Source: Thiothrix sp. UBA5583
Lineage (GTDB): Bacteria > Pseudomonadota > Gammaproteobacteria > Thiotrichales > Thiotrichaceae
Length of the DNA: 64,000 nt
Direction of reading: 5' to 3'
NCBI GenBank assembly: GCA_002425225.1
Contig: DILV01000039.1
Coordinates: 62,001-126,000, forward strand
Shown in pieces: positions 8,482-19,663 of this stretch. Under the pieces are notes generated by a model. It was given only the letters and a program-made list of their open reading frames with translations, had not been told where the DNA came from and did no database searches. The position numbers and the translations under genes were made by a program. The first letter of the stretch is position 1; each line of letters starts with the position of its first letter.

Positions 8482-8763
8482 TTACTTCTTGTAAGCTTCC
8501 ATAGTTTTGGCAGAGGCTGCGTCTTGAGCGACTTTGCCTTTGTAGTTGCCTTTGGCTTTAACTTTTGGAACGGCTGGAGCTTTTGCAGCAGGAGCAGCAG
8601 CAGGAGCAGCAGCTTTTGGAGCTTCAGCAGCTTTTGGAGCTTCAGCAGCAGCAGTTTGTTGAGCAGAACCACCAGCAGCTTGCTGTTGGCTGCAACCAGA
8701 AGCGAGCAGGCCAGCGAACAGTACGGCAGCCAGAGCAAATTGAGATTTCATTTTCATAGTCAA
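8482..8763 (-). CDS. Small Ala-rich lipoprotein (paralogue 3 of 3)
   Basis: A 93-residue predicted lipoprotein of unknown function. The signal MTMKMKSQFALAAVLFAGL ends in lipobox LASGC. Then come SQQQAAGGSAQQ (very like paralogue 2), an Ala/Pro/Lys linker with repeated EAPKAA, and the shared tail KVKAKGNYKGKVAQDAASAK, then TMEAYKK. It is the shortest and most low-complexity of the three. The ATG at 8763 or the in-frame ATG two codons later could be used. The leader upstream contains the inverted repeat CCGGGT-CAGACCC-ACCCGG at 8803-8821. It has its own terminator. Confidence 0.8.
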   Translation of the reverse strand: MTMKMKSQFALAAVLFAGLLASGCSQQQAAGGSAQQTAAAEAPKAAEAPKAAAPAAAPAAKAPAVPKVKAKGNYKGKVAQDAASAKTMEAYKK

Positions 8764-8972
8764 ACTCTCTCACGATTAATTGAAAGGAAAGGGAATACTG
8801 AACCGGGTCAGACCCACCCGGAACAAGAGTGTATCCAGATTCGGCACAACACCCCCGTCATACCGATCGGAGTCTCTGGACGTGCGCATCATACATCTAG
8901 TCCATTCACCTGGCAAACCCGGCTTATCAAGAATTATGTGACTTTATGATTTTTTTACTGCATAGCCGCATT

Positions 8973-10355
8973 TTACCCTGGGAATCCCCCCATTGGCGGC
9001 ATTCCTCCTCCCGGCGGTAGCTTGCCTTTCATACTGCCCATCAACTTGCGTAAACCGCCTTTGGAAAACTGTTTCATGGCCTTGCTCATTTGTAATTGCT
9101 GCTTGAGCAAACGGTTCACATCCTGCACTTGCAACCCACAACCCGCTGCAATACGGCGTTTGCGCGACGCCTTGATGAGGTCAGGGTTACGCCGCTCTTC
9201 CAGCGTCATGGAATTGATGATGGCAATCATGCGCCGGATTTCCCGGTCGTTGGCCTGATCCTTGACGTTGGCAGGCAAATTTCCCATACCGGGCAATTTG
9301 TCCAGCAAACCGGCGATGCCCCCCATATTCAGCATTTGCGTCATCTGGTCACGCAAATCCTCAAAATCGAAGCCTTTGCCTTTATTCAGCTTCTTGGCCA
9401 GTTGCTGCGCTTTCTTGTGGTCAACCTTACGCTGGGCTTCCTCAATCAGGCTGAGGACATCACCCATGCCCAGAATGCGGGAAGCCATCCGGTCAGGGTG
9501 GAAAGGCTCAAGGGCATCCAGCTTTTCCCCAACACCGATGAATTTGATCGGCTTGCCGGTAATATGCCGCACGGAAAGCGCAGCACCACCGCGTGCATCA
9601 CCATCAGCCTTGGTCAGCACCACCCCGGTTAACGGCAAAGCATCACCAAACGCCTTGGCCGTATTGGCAGCATCCTGCCCTGTCATGCTATCCACCACGA
9701 ACAGGGTTTCAACCGGTGTGATGGCAGCATGGATTGCCTGAATTTCTTCCATCATCTCGGCATCGACGTGTAAACGCCCTGCCGTGTCGATGATCAGGAC
9801 ATCCATGTATTTGAGTTTTGCCTGCGCCAGCGCAGCTTTGGCAATATCGACAGGCCGCTGTGAAAGATCACTGGGGAAGAAAATCCCTCCCGTCTGCCCT
9901 GCCACGGTTTCCAACTGACGGATAGCCGCCGGGCGGTACACGTCACAACTGGCAACCATGACCGACTTGTTCTGGCGCTCTTTCAGGAAGCGAGTCAACT
10001 TACCCACCGTGGTTGTCTTGCCTGCACCCTGCAAACCTGCCATCAAAATTACGGCAGGCGGCTGGGCATTGAGGGAAAGGGTTTCGTTGGCCTTGCCCAT
10101 GATGCTGACCAATTCGTCGTTAACGACTTTGATCAATGCCTGACCGGGGGTAAGGCTTTCCAGCACTTCTTGACCAATAGCCCGCTCACGCACGCGGTTG
10201 GTAAATTCGCGCACGACCGGCAAGGCGACATCCGCCTCCAGCAATGCCATCCTGACATCACGCAGGGCATCCTTGATGTTTTCATCGGTCAGTCGCGCCT
10301 GACCACGCAGTTTTTTTACCGTCTGTGAAAGACGTTCACTCAAATTCTCGAACAT
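8973..10355 (-). CDS. ffh: Signal recognition particle protein Ffh
   Basis: SRP54 homologue, 460 residues from MFENLSERL, chosen over the upstream GTG/ATG because it matches the family N-terminus. Ffh binds 4.5S RNA and signal sequences of nascent inner-membrane proteins and hands them to FtsY. Visible parts are the helical N domain, the GTPase G domain with GLQGAGKTTTVGKL, DTAGRLHVD, LTKADGDARGG and the following GVGEKLDALEPFH, and a Met-rich M domain from about residue 300 (DLRDQMTQMLNMGG, RKRRIAAGCG). The C-terminal tail PPGGGMPPMGGFPG is usual. It is divergent from ypjD, a neighbourhood also seen in Escherichia coli. Confidence 0.97.
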   Translation of the reverse strand: MFENLSERLSQTVKKLRGQARLTDENIKDALRDVRMALLEADVALPVVREFTNRVRERAIGQEVLESLTPGQALIKVVNDELVSIMGKANETLSLNAQPPAVILMAGLQGAGKTTTVGKLTRFLKERQNKSVMVASCDVYRPAAIRQLETVAGQTGGIFFPSDLSQRPVDIAKAALAQAKLKYMDVLIIDTAGRLHVDAEMMEEIQAIHAAITPVETLFVVDSMTGQDAANTAKAFGDALPLTGVVLTKADGDARGGAALSVRHITGKPIKFIGVGEKLDALEPFHPDRMASRILGMGDVLSLIEEAQRKVDHKKAQQLAKKLNKGKGFDFEDLRDQMTQMLNMGGIAGLLDKLPGMGNLPANVKDQANDREIRRMIAIINSMTLEERRNPDLIKASRKRRIAAGCGLQVQDVNRLLKQQLQMSKAMKQFSKGGLRKLMGSMKGKLPPGGGMPPMGGFPG

Positions 10356-10485
10356 GTTTGACTTCTTGCTAGTCCCATTCAGGCACAAGTTGCTATCATA
10401 ACATCAAAGCAAAAACGAATGCGTTCTCCGGCAAATGCCATTTGACCGATTTTTTTGTAGCTAACCGACGAAAGCGCTTGAGCAA

Positions 10486-11295
10486 ATGACAATAACGATT
10501 AACCTGCTAGCCACTTTGGCATGGCTTGCGACATGGCTGCTGATTGGTACGCGCCTGCGTGAGCGCCTGCTAACCCGACAGCCCCAACACCGCCAGTTAC
10601 TGATTGTGCTGTGGGTTGTCGCGTTGCTGATGCATGGCTTGACGATTCTGCACGCCATCTGGCAAACCCCTGGTATAACCATCCATTTCGCTGCTGCCGG
10701 TTCCATTGTGATGTGGCTATGCAGCATCCTGCTGTTTGTCACCATGCTGACCCGTCCACTGGAAACGATGGGTATTTTTGTGTTGCCGTTTACCCTGACC
10801 GCCATGTTGTTACCCCTGTTAAACGCAGGACATACGGATGCCATTGATCTTGGTCATGGTGTTGGAGTACACATTTTCATTTCCCTGCTAGCATACAGCA
10901 TCCTGACGCTGGCAAGCCTGCAAGCCATGCTGCTGGCTTTGCAGAACAAACACCTGCATAACCACCATCCAGGCGGACTGATACGCACCCTGCCTCCTTT
11001 GCTGGACATGGAAGACCTGCTGTTCAAATTAGTCCTGTTGGGTGTCATCTTGCTATCGTTCGGCTTGCTGAGTGGCTCCCTATATGTTGACAACCTGTTT
11101 GGGCAACATCTGGTGCATAAAACCATCCTGTCGATCATTGCATGGATTGTTTTCACCACCTTGCTGGTAGGTCACTGGCAATACGGCTGGCGCGGGCGCA
11201 TCGCCATCCGTTGGACACTGAGCGGCTTTTTCATCCTGATGCTGGCCTTTTTTGGCAGCAAATTTGTACTGGAATTTCTGGTCAAACCAGCATGA
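10486..11295 (+). CDS. ypjD: CcsA/YpjD-type inner membrane protein
   Basis: A 269-residue polytopic membrane protein of the cytochrome c assembly (CcsA/HemX/YpjD) family with about eight hydrophobic helices. The family is related to heme-handling proteins, but YpjD itself has no settled function. The segment around ILHAIWQTPGITIHFAAAG and the later GVGVHIFISLLAYSILTLAS, with conserved His, fit the family. The position next to ffh is the typical one. Its stop overlaps the radA start in an ATGA, so radA is probably translationally coupled. Confidence 0.85.
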   Translation: MTITINLLATLAWLATWLLIGTRLRERLLTRQPQHRQLLIVLWVVALLMHGLTILHAIWQTPGITIHFAAAGSIVMWLCSILLFVTMLTRPLETMGIFVLPFTLTAMLLPLLNAGHTDAIDLGHGVGVHIFISLLAYSILTLASLQAMLLALQNKHLHNHHPGGLIRTLPPLLDMEDLLFKLVLLGVILLSFGLLSGSLYVDNLFGQHLVHKTILSIIAWIVFTTLLVGHWQYGWRGRIAIRWTLSGFFILMLAFFGSKFVLEFLVKPA

Positions 11296-12656
11296 GCAAA
11301 GCAAAGCTCCAATACTGCTGTACTGCCTGTGGCGGCTTGCACACCAAATGGAGCGGTCAATGTGGTGAGTGCGGCGCATGGAATACATTGGAGGAAACCG
11401 TCAGCCTGCCTGCTGCCAAAACTACCGGCAACAACCGTGCAGGTGGCTATGCCGGGGAACAAATTGCCATCCGTACCCTGAATGAAGTCAGCCTGAGTGA
11501 AGATCCTCGCATCCAAACCCATCAGCCGGAACTCGATCGCGTGCTTGGTGGTGGGCTTGTTGCCGGTTCTGTTGTCCTGATCGGCGGCGATCCCGGCATT
11601 GGCAAATCCACCATTTTACTGCAAACCCTGACCACTCTGACCGAACTCAATAGCCTGTATGTCACTGGGGAAGAATCCCTGCAACAGGTTGGCCTGCGAG
11701 CCAGACGTTTGGGCTTGCCCACCGACAAATTGCGTTTGCTGACCGAAACCTGCGTGGAAAACGTCCTGGCACTTGCCGCACAGGAAAAACCGGCACTGAT
11801 GGTAATTGACTCCATCCAGACCATTTTCACCGACCATCTGCAATCTGCTCCCGGCTCTGTCAGCCAGATCCGTGAATCGGCAGCCAAACTGGTACGTTTT
11901 GCCAAACAGACCCAGACTGCCCTGTTCATTGTCGGGCACGTCACCAAGGAAGGCACACTAGCAGGCCCGCGTGTCCTCGAACACATGGTTGATACCGTCT
12001 TGTATTTTGAAGGCGAACCCGGCGGACGTTACCGGATACTGCGGGCAGTGAAAAACCGCTTCGGCGCGGTCAATGAACTGGGTGTGTTTGCCATGACTGA
12101 GCAAGGTTTGAAAGGAGTCAGCAATCCTTCCGCTATTTTTCTCTCGCGCCACGACGAACCGGTTTCCGGTAGTGTCATCATGGTGACGCGGGAAGGAACC
12201 CGCCCATTGATGGTGGAAGTGCAGGCGCTAGTTGATGAAAGTCACGGTGCAGCACCCCGTCGTGTTACACTTGGGCTGGAACAAAACCGCCTTGCCATGC
12301 TGCTGGCAGTACTGCATCGGCATGGGGGAGTTTCCATGTTTGACCAAGACGTATTCATAAATGTCGTTGGTGGTGTTAAGATTTCCGAAACCGCTGCTGA
12401 TTTACCATTATTACTGGCGGCACTCTCAAGTTTTCGTAACCGTCCTTTACCTGCCGACCTAGTGGTTTTCGGGGAGGTTGGGCTGGCTGGAGAAATCCGC
12501 CCTGTTCCAAACGGTGAGGAGCGTTTACGCGAGGCTGCCAAACATGGTTTCAAGCAGGCAATCGTACCCAAGGGCAACAAACCACGCCACCCTGTCGATG
12601 GCATGAAGGTCATTGCAATTTCGCGGCTGGATAAAGCTATCGAAATAATGATGTAA
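11292..12656 (+). CDS. radA: DNA repair protein RadA
   Basis: RadA/Sms, 454 residues, a RecA-like ATPase that promotes branch migration in recombinational repair. The start MSKAKLQYCC at 11292 is chosen because it begins the family N-terminus and overlaps the ypjD stop. A longer open frame upstream lies inside ypjD and is not used. Features are the C4 zinc motif (CTACGG and CGECG, residues about 10-30), Walker A GGDPGIGKST near 95, the RadA-specific KNRFG motif near 250, and a Lon-protease-like C-terminal domain. All expected motifs are intact. Confidence 0.96.
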   Translation: MSKAKLQYCCTACGGLHTKWSGQCGECGAWNTLEETVSLPAAKTTGNNRAGGYAGEQIAIRTLNEVSLSEDPRIQTHQPELDRVLGGGLVAGSVVLIGGDPGIGKSTILLQTLTTLTELNSLYVTGEESLQQVGLRARRLGLPTDKLRLLTETCVENVLALAAQEKPALMVIDSIQTIFTDHLQSAPGSVSQIRESAAKLVRFAKQTQTALFIVGHVTKEGTLAGPRVLEHMVDTVLYFEGEPGGRYRILRAVKNRFGAVNELGVFAMTEQGLKGVSNPSAIFLSRHDEPVSGSVIMVTREGTRPLMVEVQALVDESHGAAPRRVTLGLEQNRLAMLLAVLHRHGGVSMFDQDVFINVVGGVKISETAADLPLLLAALSSFRNRPLPADLVVFGEVGLAGEIRPVPNGEERLREAAKHGFKQAIVPKGNKPRHPVDGMKVIAISRLDKAIEIMM

Positions 12657-12699
12657 ATTTACCACAAAAGGCTTATACTCGTTGACGAAATGCAACAGA

Positions 12700-12705
12700 T
12701 ATAAT
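12700..12705 (+). promoter_or_regulatory. Possible -10 element upstream of the degenerate DEAD-box gene
   Basis: A perfect TATAAT lies 158 bp before the TTG start. No good -35 is seen at 16-18 bp; TTGACG at 12682 is only 12 bp away. If used, it gives a leader of about 150 nt. Confidence 0.3.
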
Positions 12706-12862
12706 AATTTTATCGACTATATCCGACCCGCAATTCACTTCACAAATACGGGTATCGAGCGGAGTCGCAGGATGGCTTTGGTTGGTTCATTCTTCATCCA
12801 GCATGGTAGTTGCTTGTTATTAAAATCGCTCTCACCCTTGATACAGCCGGGGAGTACGTGTC

Positions 12863-14440
12863 TTGTCTTTTTCAGAACTAGGTCTTAACGAAAGTTTCGC
12901 AGCCAGAATTCAGGCGGCTGGTTACGAAAATCCGACTGAATTGCAAAAGCAGTTGATTCCACTGATGACTGACAGCAAAAGTGTCATCATCTGGACGCAA
13001 TCAGCTTCTGGCAAGACAGGCGCTTTCCTGATACCGGCTATCAACTATATTCTGTCCAACCCGATAGAAGATCATCGGCACGCCCGTGTCCTGATCCTGA
13101 CTTCGCGCCGCGATCGGGTCAACCAGATCAACTACACCATCAAACGATTGGTAGGTGATGACCAGCAAATCCGTTCCGGTTTCATTGTCAGTGGGCGTCC
13201 TTATCAGCCGCAAATGCGCCTGCTGCGCCGCCCGCTGGATTTGATGATTGCCACCCCTGGGCGTCTTAACGATTTGGTCGATAACAACAAGGCTGACTTT
13301 TCCAAACTGGAAATGCTGGTCATTGATGATCTCAGCGCCATTTACCACAAGGGGTTACACGGCCTTATCAACAAAATCCTGACCGAACGCTCAACCGCCT
13401 GTCCGGTTATCGCCTTCGTGCGCCCGGAAGATGATATTGCCGGGTATGCGCGTGCCATCCTCGCAGGTGCGGCTGAATTGCAAGTCGATGATGACCGTAA
13501 CCCGCTGTTGCAGATTCCACAGGTCATCCATTTAGCCGATGATTACACCCACAAGATCGCGTTAATGGATCACTTGCTGGATGAGTTTTCCGGTGAACCA
13601 ACCGTCATTTTCACCGTTACCAGCAAGGAAGCCAAAACATTGGCGGATAACCTTGCCAACCACGGTCATTCTGCGGATGTTGCTACTGACTTGCCAGCGG
13701 AAGAACGCAATGGCGAATCATCACCCATCCTGATTTATGCCGACCAGGATGGCTTGACACCCAACCTGCGTGGTGAAGAACACATCATCAACTTTGAGCT
13801 ACCCGCCAAAGTGGAAGATTATGAAGCACGCTTGCGGGGCATCACGGATTCACGAGAAGAAGCCGTTATAGCCATCGTACTGCCACGTGAACGCGAACAC
13901 CTGAAACGGATTGAAGATTTCCTGGGTGATTCCATCGAGCAATGTACCCTGCCTGGACTTGCCCCATTGGAACATACGTCAGGCTTTACCCCGGCGGTAC
14001 GTTCCCCACGCAGCAATGCCGGGCAGCGCAACAGCCATTCACAGCATGGTAAAGGCGGTCGCCAGCACGGTGCTGGTGGTGGCGGACGGCAGCAACAAGG
14101 CGGTCAGCACCGCAGCAATGGTCAACAAGGCCAAGGACGCAACCAGCAAGGCCAGGGGCAAAACCGAAACAACGAACACAGACAGGATCGCCCCCAACAG
14201 CAGGCAAATGATCCGCAACGTCAGCAACGCAAAGGACCATTCGGTCGTCTCAACGGTGGAGCACAGCGCAAGCGTGACAATGGCCCGATGGGAGGTTCCA
14301 GCCGTGACAATGGTGGCTCCTACGAGATCGGTAGCTGGGAAAAACCGGATTACATGCCTCAGCAGGGTGACAAGCCCAAGACTGACAAACAGGTCGTTAT
14401 CCGCTACAAAGAAAAGAAGCGTCACCTGTTAACCAAATAA
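12863..14440 (+). CDS. Degenerate DEAD-box RNA helicase-like protein with RGG/Gln-rich tail
   Basis: A 525-residue protein with the two-domain fold of DEAD-box RNA helicases but most catalytic motifs replaced. The Q-motif region (FSELGLNESF...YENPTELQ) and motif Ib (TPGR, 131-134) are kept. Motif I reads TQSASGKT (45-52) instead of AxTGxGKT. Motif II is DDLS (155-158) in place of DEAD. The SAT motif is lost (AFVRPE). Motif VI HRxGRxGR reads YEARLRG (320-326). Residues about 370-525 are low complexity, rich in Gly, Gln, Asn, Arg and His, like an RNA-binding tail. Start is TTG at 12863 with GGGGAG 9 bp upstream. ATP-driven unwinding is unlikely; an RNA-binding or scaffold role is inference. Confidence 0.85.
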   Translation: MSFSELGLNESFAARIQAAGYENPTELQKQLIPLMTDSKSVIIWTQSASGKTGAFLIPAINYILSNPIEDHRHARVLILTSRRDRVNQINYTIKRLVGDDQQIRSGFIVSGRPYQPQMRLLRRPLDLMIATPGRLNDLVDNNKADFSKLEMLVIDDLSAIYHKGLHGLINKILTERSTACPVIAFVRPEDDIAGYARAILAGAAELQVDDDRNPLLQIPQVIHLADDYTHKIALMDHLLDEFSGEPTVIFTVTSKEAKTLADNLANHGHSADVATDLPAEERNGESSPILIYADQDGLTPNLRGEEHIINFELPAKVEDYEARLRGITDSREEAVIAIVLPREREHLKRIEDFLGDSIEQCTLPGLAPLEHTSGFTPAVRSPRSNAGQRNSHSQHGKGGRQHGAGGGGRQQQGGQHRSNGQQGQGRNQQGQGQNRNNEHRQDRPQQQANDPQRQQRKGPFGRLNGGAQRKRDNGPMGGSSRDNGGSYEIGSWEKPDYMPQQGDKPKTDKQVVIRYKEKKRHLLTK

Positions 14441-14447
14441 GCTTTGT

Positions 14448-14654
14448 ATGTACCCAGAAGATACGGAAGCCTTACACCAGAGACTGGCAGAACTGACTCA
14501 CGAACACCGTGAGTTGGATGAAGCCATTGCCCGCTTGCAGGCCAGCGATGAACATGATCAGTTTCAGGTGACACGCCTGAAAAAACGCAAGTTGCTACTG
14601 AAGGACATGATTGTGCGCATCAAAAGCCAGTTGATTCCTGACCTGAACGCTTAG
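14448..14654 (+). CDS. DUF465 (YdcH-family) small protein
   Basis: A 68-residue, highly charged, probably all-helical protein of the DUF465/YdcH family, widespread in proteobacteria with no known biochemical role. The family pattern is visible: an N-terminal segment ending HRELDEAIARLQ, then VTRLKKRKLLLKDMI near the C-terminus. It starts 7 bp after the degenerate helicase stop, so cotranscription is likely. Its TAG overlaps the TAA of the convergent nudix gene by two bases. Confidence 0.85.
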   Translation: MYPEDTEALHQRLAELTHEHRELDEAIARLQASDEHDQFQVTRLKKRKLLLKDMIVRIKSQLIPDLNA

Positions 14655-15601
14655 ACATCACTCCACAAACTGCGGATGGCAGCAATCCCCTGCCCGCCAC
14701 TCAATTTGGCTTGCTCCACGTCTATTGGTTGCAAGCCGCCCAAGGCATACACCGGGAAGTTCACCTGTTCCACCAAGCGCCTAAATGCATTCCAACCGAG
14801 CGCAGGAGCGTCAGGATGTGTAAGAGTATTCATGACGGGCGCCAGAAAGGCAAAATCGACCCCGGCTTGCTGCGCCAGCAGTAGTTCATTGGCGTGATGG
14901 CAGGCTGCGGAAAGCCACTTGCCCGCACCTTTTGACGGAACAACACCAGCAAGTAACTGCTGGCTGGTCAAATGCAATCCATCTGCTTCCTCCAGCATGA
15001 CTGGCGGAGAATTCAAAATCACCTTGGCATTGGCGGCATGAGCCATTGCAATACTTTCACGCGCCAAATCCAGATAAGCACTCGCACTCAGGCTTTTCAC
15101 CCGGAACTGCACCAAACGGATACCTGCTTGCAAAGCACGCTCAAGCTGCTGCAAAAACAGGGAAGAATCTGCTGGCTCTGGTGTAATCAAACAGCGGGAG
15201 GGCAAACGGGCAGCCGTAATGATGGGATAATTGGCGGGCGGAAACTCCAGTTCCGGCAACTGTTCTGCCGCAAACCAAGCAACAGGCTGACCTTCACGCC
15301 CATGCGGAACACCGTCAAAAGCCGTCACATCCCAGACATCCAGCAACACTGCTCGCTCCGGGTAGACATGCTTGACCTTGATCAAGGGTTGGAACTGACT
15401 GATGGAAATACCCAACTCTTCATGCAGCTCGCGTTGCAAAGCCGCTTGGGCTGTTTCACCGGCTTCTACCTTGCCACCAGGAAACTCCCACTTACCACCT
15501 TGATGCTTGTGGGTAGGGCGACGTGCCAGCAGGATGCTGCCGTCCCCGCCACGAATGACAGCAGCAACCACATGCAGATAATCAACTGCGGTATTCGGCA
15601 T
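14651..15601 (-). CDS. Nudix (MutT-like) hydrolase fused to a ThiE/TenI-like domain
   Basis: A 316-residue fusion known in many gammaproteobacteria. The start MPNTAVDYLHVVAAVIRGG at 15601 is chosen; it overlaps the end of argJ by 20 bp. Residues 1-130 form a MutT-type nudix domain with an intact nudix box (GKVEAGE, then seven residues, then RELHEELGI), expected to hydrolyse oxidised dNTPs such as 8-oxo-dGTP. Residues about 140-316 are a thiamine-phosphate-synthase-like barrel (VQFRVKS, GLHLTSQQL, FAFLAPV, YALGGL). The Asp-bearing IIND segment of true ThiE reads VILNSPP, so ThiE activity is doubtful. The gene is the distal member of the secA-argJ-nudix group. Confidence 0.9.
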   Translation of the reverse strand: MPNTAVDYLHVVAAVIRGGDGSILLARRPTHKHQGGKWEFPGGKVEAGETAQAALQRELHEELGISISQFQPLIKVKHVYPERAVLLDVWDVTAFDGVPHGREGQPVAWFAAEQLPELEFPPANYPIITAARLPSRCLITPEPADSSLFLQQLERALQAGIRLVQFRVKSLSASAYLDLARESIAMAHAANAKVILNSPPVMLEEADGLHLTSQQLLAGVVPSKGAGKWLSAACHHANELLLAQQAGVDFAFLAPVMNTLTHPDAPALGWNAFRRLVEQVNFPVYALGGLQPIDVEQAKLSGGQGIAAIRSLWSDV

Positions 15602-16790
15602 TGATCTTGACGTAATCGTAAGAGAAATCGCACGTCCACGTTGTAGCTGCTGCGTCACCACGCCCTAAGTTGATACGGATAATGATTTCTTCCTGACGGG
15701 TTTCTGCCGCGCCCAGCTCTTCCCGGTAACTTGCAGCCGGTTCGCCGTTTTCAATCAGCAGAGTATCACCCAACCAGATGGTGATAAGACCAACATCCAA
15801 TGCATCGACCGGACTACGCCCCACAGCCGCGAGAATACGTCCCCAGTTGGGGTCACTAGCAAACAAGGCTGTCTTGACCAGCGGGGAAAGTGCCACGGTA
15901 TTGCCAACTGCACGGGCTTCCGCACGAGTAGCCGCGCCTTCCACCACAACGCTGATGAATTTAGTCGCACCTTCACCATCACGCACGATAGCTTGCGCAA
16001 GATACAGACAGACATCCTGCACAGCTTGCTGGAAAACCGCCAGACCAGTGCTACCGACATACACGCCGGAGCTGCCAGTCGCCATCAGTACCAGTGAATC
16101 ATTGGTGGAAGTATCACCATCCACGGTAATGCAGTTGAAAGTTTCCTCCACAACCGCATTCAGCACTCGTTGCAGGGTATCTTTCTCAATCAGGGCATCC
16201 GTCGCCACATACGCCAGCATGGTTGCCATGTTGGGGTGGATCATGCCTGCGCCTTTGGCAATCCCGCTGATGGTGATGGTTTCACCAAAAATTTCCACCT
16301 GACGGCTGATAGCCTTGCCAACCGTATCAGTGGTCATGATGGTACGGGAAGCCTCCAGCCAACCGTTGGCATCCAGCTTTGCCAGTGCCTCCGGCAAAGC
16401 TGCCACGATCTTGTCGACCGGCAACTGCATTCCAATCACACCTGTGGAAAATGGCAACACTTGCTCTGCCCAGCATTCACCCTGCTCTGCCAACTGCTCG
16501 CAACATTCCCTTGCAGCCTGCATTCCTGGCTCGCCTGTCCCGGCATTGGCATTGCCTGCATTGATCAGCAAATAGCGCGGATTGCCATGCTGCAAATGGC
16601 TACGACAAACATGCACGGGAGCCGCACAAAACGCATTGCGGGTAAAAACTGCCGCTGTGTGGCTACCCGGCTCCAGCTCAATCAACAACAGGTCGTTACG
16701 GTTCTTGTAACGGATGCCTGCATTCACCGATGCCAAACGGACACCCGCGATGGGCAACAAGGTTTCAGGAGCATGTAGGTTGACAGCCAT
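15582..16790 (-). CDS. argJ: Bifunctional glutamate N-acetyltransferase / amino-acid acetyltransferase ArgJ
   Basis: ArgJ, 402 residues, transfers acetyl from N-acetylornithine to glutamate in the cyclic arginine pathway (and may also use acetyl-CoA). The self-cleavage region KGAGMIHPNMATML is intact; the protein is normally cut before the Thr to give alpha and beta chains. DGDTSTNDSLVLMATG and the C-terminal YDYVKINAEYRS also fit the family. The ATG at 16790 has AAGG five bases upstream. It follows secA on the same strand with 22 bp between, as in Pseudomonas-type genomes. Confidence 0.96.
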   Translation of the reverse strand: MAVNLHAPETLLPIAGVRLASVNAGIRYKNRNDLLLIELEPGSHTAAVFTRNAFCAAPVHVCRSHLQHGNPRYLLINAGNANAGTGEPGMQAARECCEQLAEQGECWAEQVLPFSTGVIGMQLPVDKIVAALPEALAKLDANGWLEASRTIMTTDTVGKAISRQVEIFGETITISGIAKGAGMIHPNMATMLAYVATDALIEKDTLQRVLNAVVEETFNCITVDGDTSTNDSLVLMATGSSGVYVGSTGLAVFQQAVQDVCLYLAQAIVRDGEGATKFISVVVEGAATRAEARAVGNTVALSPLVKTALFASDPNWGRILAAVGRSPVDALDVGLITIWLGDTLLIENGEPAASYREELGAAETRQEEIIIRINLGRGDAAATTWTCDFSYDYVKINAEYRS

Positions 16791-16812
16791 AGTTACCTTC
16801 CCATGTTAATGT

Positions 16813-19518
<2,706 letters not shown>

Positions 19519-19663
19519 AATTTTTCTCTCTTGTATCCTTTCCAAACAGAAAAAGTCCGGCTGCGGCAAATTGCAACATGCAATAGCCACACCGGACGGT
19601 ATGTCTCGTATTATATCCCGATTAACTGGCTGTACGGTGAATTTTTGTTAATGTATCCGACAG

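Noticed and set aside
8524..8949. A Ser/Phe-rich 141-codon plus-strand frame
   Set aside because: Antisense to the third small lipoprotein; Ser/Phe/Leu repeats arise from the GCA/GCT Ala codons of that gene.
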